A stretch of DNA of 24,797 nt, from positions 1 to 24,797 of the forward strand of contig JAMQCK010000399.1 in NCBI GenBank assembly GCA_024196135.1. Reading direction: 5' to 3'. Made by a program: the position numbers and the translations under genes. Of this stretch, positions 22,543-24,797 are shown piece after piece. Each line of letters starts with the position of its first letter. Within the stretch, counting starts at the first letter, position 1. Source of the DNA: Pleurotus ostreatus/Saccharomyces cerevisiae fusant (Eukaryota > Opisthokonta). Below the pieces are notes generated by a model. That model ran no database searches. It was not told the DNA's origin and was given only the letters and a program-made list of their open reading frames with translations.

Positions 22543-24136
22543 ATGTCCATCCAGACTGCTCCTACTTCCACAACTTTTGCCGCCTCTCCCGAGAACTTTG
22601 GCTTGAAGCGCAGCTCGAGCGTAAGCGCGCGCACCCAGAATCAACCCATGGACCCCGAATCCATCGCAGACTCCTTGGCCGCCATACACCTCGACGGTGG
22701 CAAGATTCAGTCGCAGCTCGCCTCGGGCGCCAACACGATCCCCCTCGGCTCTCGTAGCAACAAGCCTCCCCTCAAGGATGTCACCGTGAGCTTACTCGCG
22801 GTCCTGGGGGAAGGGACGTAGCTGACGATCCATGTAGAACCACCTAGCCGATGCGGCGCCTGTGGCCGCCTTGCCCTTCTCAATCACTGGTCCATCTGCC
22901 TGCAATCTGCAGAACACCATTGCCACACATTCTATGCCCACCAGCGCATTCATCACCAATCCCAATGCGATGGTCGTGCGCCGTAGCGCCTTCCCACCCA
23001 TGCAGGCTAGCGCGCGCGCTCCTACCCACACCTTTGTCAACCCACCCCTCCCCTCCATGCAGGCCAGTGCACCCGCGCTACAGGTACGTGGTCCACAATG
23101 TCTATTCGTACTTCCACTCACTGTGCCACAGAAGCCATCCACCATCGCCAGCGCCTTCAACTGCAACCCCAACGCCTTCGCTGCCGCCTACAACGCGCGC
23201 GTCCCACGCTTCCACTTCAACTTCAACCCCTCCTTCAACCCCTCCCCTTCCACAGCCAGCGCGTTCGGGTTGCCGGTATGTGTGCATTTCTGATGCACAT
23301 CCTACCGTCTCTGACTCACGAGCCTCGCTCAGACTCAGAGCACCTGGAGCGCTGTCACTCACATCCAAGACGAAGAGCCCATGGACGTCGATGACCCGTG
23401 GGCCATGGAGATCCGCCTCCCCGACCCCGACGCGATGGACACCTCACCGAACAGCGAGAACTACACCGTTCCGTTCTTCCCATACCATGGTTCTCAAGAG
23501 TTTGTGGCGCCGCAGTTTGGACGCCTGTTCCAGCCGTTCGTGCCCCCGCCGCTGCCTGAGCCGACGCACGCGAATGCGTACAATGCTTTGAGGCAACTGG
23601 ACTCGTCTACTGCTGCCATGCATGCGTCTCTGGCCCGTTCGGAGCTCTACTCTACTTCTCCTCATCAGTCTTTCTCCTCTTCACTCGACGAATCTCTGTT
23701 GCCCCGTTTCTCCGAGCCCATCATGGACGAGCTTGTTCAGCGCTACCCGCACTCGCCCGACGCCATCCTCGCCGAGAAGAAGCGCAAGCGCATGACAATC
23801 AAGACCGCCGCCCAGCGCGAGGCCGAGGCGAAGCAGGCTCGCTATCGTGCGCAGCTCAAGGCTGAGCGCAAGGAGCTTCATCGTCGGTCGGTCGCCTTGG
23901 CTGCGCAAAAGCCCGAGCGCCCGAGCAAGCAGTCGCAGGCAGACCACGAGCGCATCGAGGTGCCTCCTTGCATGATCCCGGAGAAGACGAGGCGGACGTT
24001 GGCTGAGATGAAGAAGACCTCAACAACGAAGACGAAATCGAGCGAGTCGTCTCGTCGATGCGACCTGACGAAGATGGGTAGCCGCCTATTGGCAGCTGCA
24101 TGCTCTGCGCCGAGGTCATTGGTTGGTTTCTTGTAA
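22543..24136 (+). CDS. Low-complexity protein of unknown function with a basic patch
   Basis: I do not recognise a domain. The exons are 22543-22785, 22838-23083, 23132-23275 and 23333-24136 (introns of 52, 48 and 57 nt), giving 478 aa. The N-terminal half is rich in Ser, Ala, Asn and Pro, with two similar segments (AFPPMQASARAPTHTF and PLPSMQASAPALQ) and an Asn/Phe-rich run (RFHFNFNPSFNPSPS). The middle has an acidic stretch (DEEPMDVDDPWAMEI). The C-terminal part has a Lys/Arg-rich, probably helical segment (KKRKRMTIKTAAQREAEAKQ) that could serve as a nuclear signal or nucleic-acid contact. All junctions keep frame and have good splice signals. The last 40 residues are less certain, because another frame from about 24018 reads an acidic tail. 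It could be a disordered nuclear regulator, but that is a guess. Confidence 0.75.
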
Positions 24137-24501
24137 GACTGTGACATTACGATGGGCTGTCTGATTTCCTATATTCTTCTTTGTTTCTCTCATCTCGTCT
24201 GTACTCTCATCCTCTCTGTTGTTCTCATTGTTTCTCCGCATCTGTGATACCCTTACCTTACCCTAGCATGGACTCGACCTTTTTCTAATCACCTTTTAGT
24301 AGTTGTAGTCGGACTCTACCTTTTCTTCTTCGCCCTTCAAAAATCAATAAAACACGTCTTGTGCTGCATCTCTGAGATATCTCAAGGCCAACGGTCTTTT
24401 TGAATGCTCAAGTTCATCGTCTCACCGAAAGGTAAAAAAAATTGAGAGGAGAGTGGAAAAAGGTCCAGCCAGGAATTCGCAAGTCAGAATCCCGTGTGAT
24501 A
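24137..24501. other. 3' flank of the low-complexity protein gene
   Basis: T/C-rich sequence follows the stop, typical of a fungal 3' UTR, with a poly(A) signal at 24346. No gene is seen here. A short open stretch at about 24376-24428 could splice (GTAAAA at 24432, TACAG at 24503) onto the duplicated coding segment that follows, but it has no start codon in that frame. Confidence 0.4.
24346..24351 (+). terminator. AATAAA poly(A) signal
   Basis: AATAAA on the coding strand, about 210 nt after the stop of the gene ending at 24136. Confidence 0.5.
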
Positions 24502-24573
24502 CAGCAAGCGAAAGATCGTTAGAGACAACCGCGCTGGTGGAGCGCGCGAGATTCGAGCTTTGGTGGAGCCGCA
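24502..24573 (+). repeat. Left arm of a diverged inverted repeat, copy of a coding segment
   Basis: This arm matches the reverse complement of 24726-24797. The first 25 bases are identical, then 9 mostly different bases, then 13 identical and further close matches without indels. Translated on the plus strand it reads SKRKIVRDNRAGGAREIRAL, against SKRKIVRDEVDGGARVIRAL for the right arm on the minus strand. It looks like a partial, inverted duplication of the gene that ends at 24704. Confidence 0.8.
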
Positions 24574-24703
24574 CGTGGCGCTGCCTCCCAGACCTCTCTG
24601 AAGGTTCCGACCACTGCCCGGCAGCTAGAGAAGCTCGGGATTGCCTCGAAACGGTCCGAGGACCATATGCCGACAGGTAGGAGTGAGGAGGCCGGCCACA
24701 AGC

Positions 24704-24797
24704 CTATCCCTTGACCTTCTCGGCGCGGTGCTCCACAAGCGCTCGAATCACGCGCGCTCCACCGTCCACTTCGTCTCTAACGATCTTTCGCTTGCTG
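24704..24797 (-). CDS. C-terminal end of a gene running off the window, unknown product
   Basis: The last 30 codons are visible on the minus strand: SKRKIVRDEVDGGARVIRAL, then VEHRAEKVKG and a TAG stop at 24706-24704. The segment is charged and probably helical. I do not recognise it. Its coding nature is supported by the in-frame conservation of the inverted copy at 24502-24573. Confidence 0.5.
   Translation of the reverse strand, partial: SKRKIVRDEVDGGARVIRALVEHRAEKVKG
24726..24797 (-). repeat. Right arm of the diverged inverted repeat
   Basis: Partner of 24502-24573, separated by about 150 bp. The arm lies within the coding end of the minus-strand gene and reaches the window edge, so its full length is unknown. 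Confidence 0.8.

Noticed and set aside
22303..22689. Minus-strand 128-codon frame before the low-complexity protein gene
   Set aside because: It overlaps that gene's first exon and promoter, has no motif and no splice support.

Overview
The window looks like nuclear DNA of a filamentous basidiomycete, probably an agaricomycete. It is GC-rich and gene-dense, and its genes are cut by many very short GT-AG introns (mostly 44-58 nt) with CTGAC/CTAAC-like branch sites close to the acceptor. The proteins are clearly eukaryotic: an SR-protein kinase, MCM5, a tricalbin-type C2 protein and two full-length ABCC transporters. Exon structures were worked out by hand from splice consensus, reading frame and family or paralogue conservation. 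The total CDS lengths of all main models close in frame.

Left part (1-5238): the 3' end of an SRPK-type kinase gene (+) runs toward a small two-finger C2H2 protein gene (-, 1963-2689). About 2.5 kb follow with no recognisable gene. Only a weak two-exon model (3340-3791), scattered protein-like open stretches and a CTAT microsatellite can be pointed to.

Middle (5239-10219): a complete 12-exon MCM5 gene lies behind two ACGCGT (MCB-like) boxes. It is followed by an intron-containing tRNA-Lys(UUU). Then comes a 314-aa protein made only of tricalbin-like C2 modules, with no SMP or membrane anchor, which looks like a gene fragment captured next to the tRNA. A tentative 75-aa, four-exon membrane protein gene (-) is divergent to the first ABC gene. 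The 155 bp between them carry tandem GATA motifs and a TGACTCA motif.

Right-middle (10220-21725): two tandem same-strand ABCC/MRP transporter genes (1571 and 1578 aa) of TMD0-TMD1-NBD1-TMD2-NBD2 layout. They are close paralogues, but the first has 24 introns and the second 8, with 6 at identical positions and phases. The upstream gene appears to need a one-nucleotide exon (position 12468). Omitting it would place a TAA exactly at the splice junction, while including it restores the residue and frame of the paralogue.

Right end (21726-24797): a low-complexity 478-aa protein of unknown function with a basic patch, then the last codons of a minus-strand gene that runs off the window. About 150 bp before those codons lies a diverged inverted copy of the same coding segment.

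The genes do not form a pathway. The likely related unit is the pair of ABC transporters. MCM5 and the kinase are housekeeping genes.
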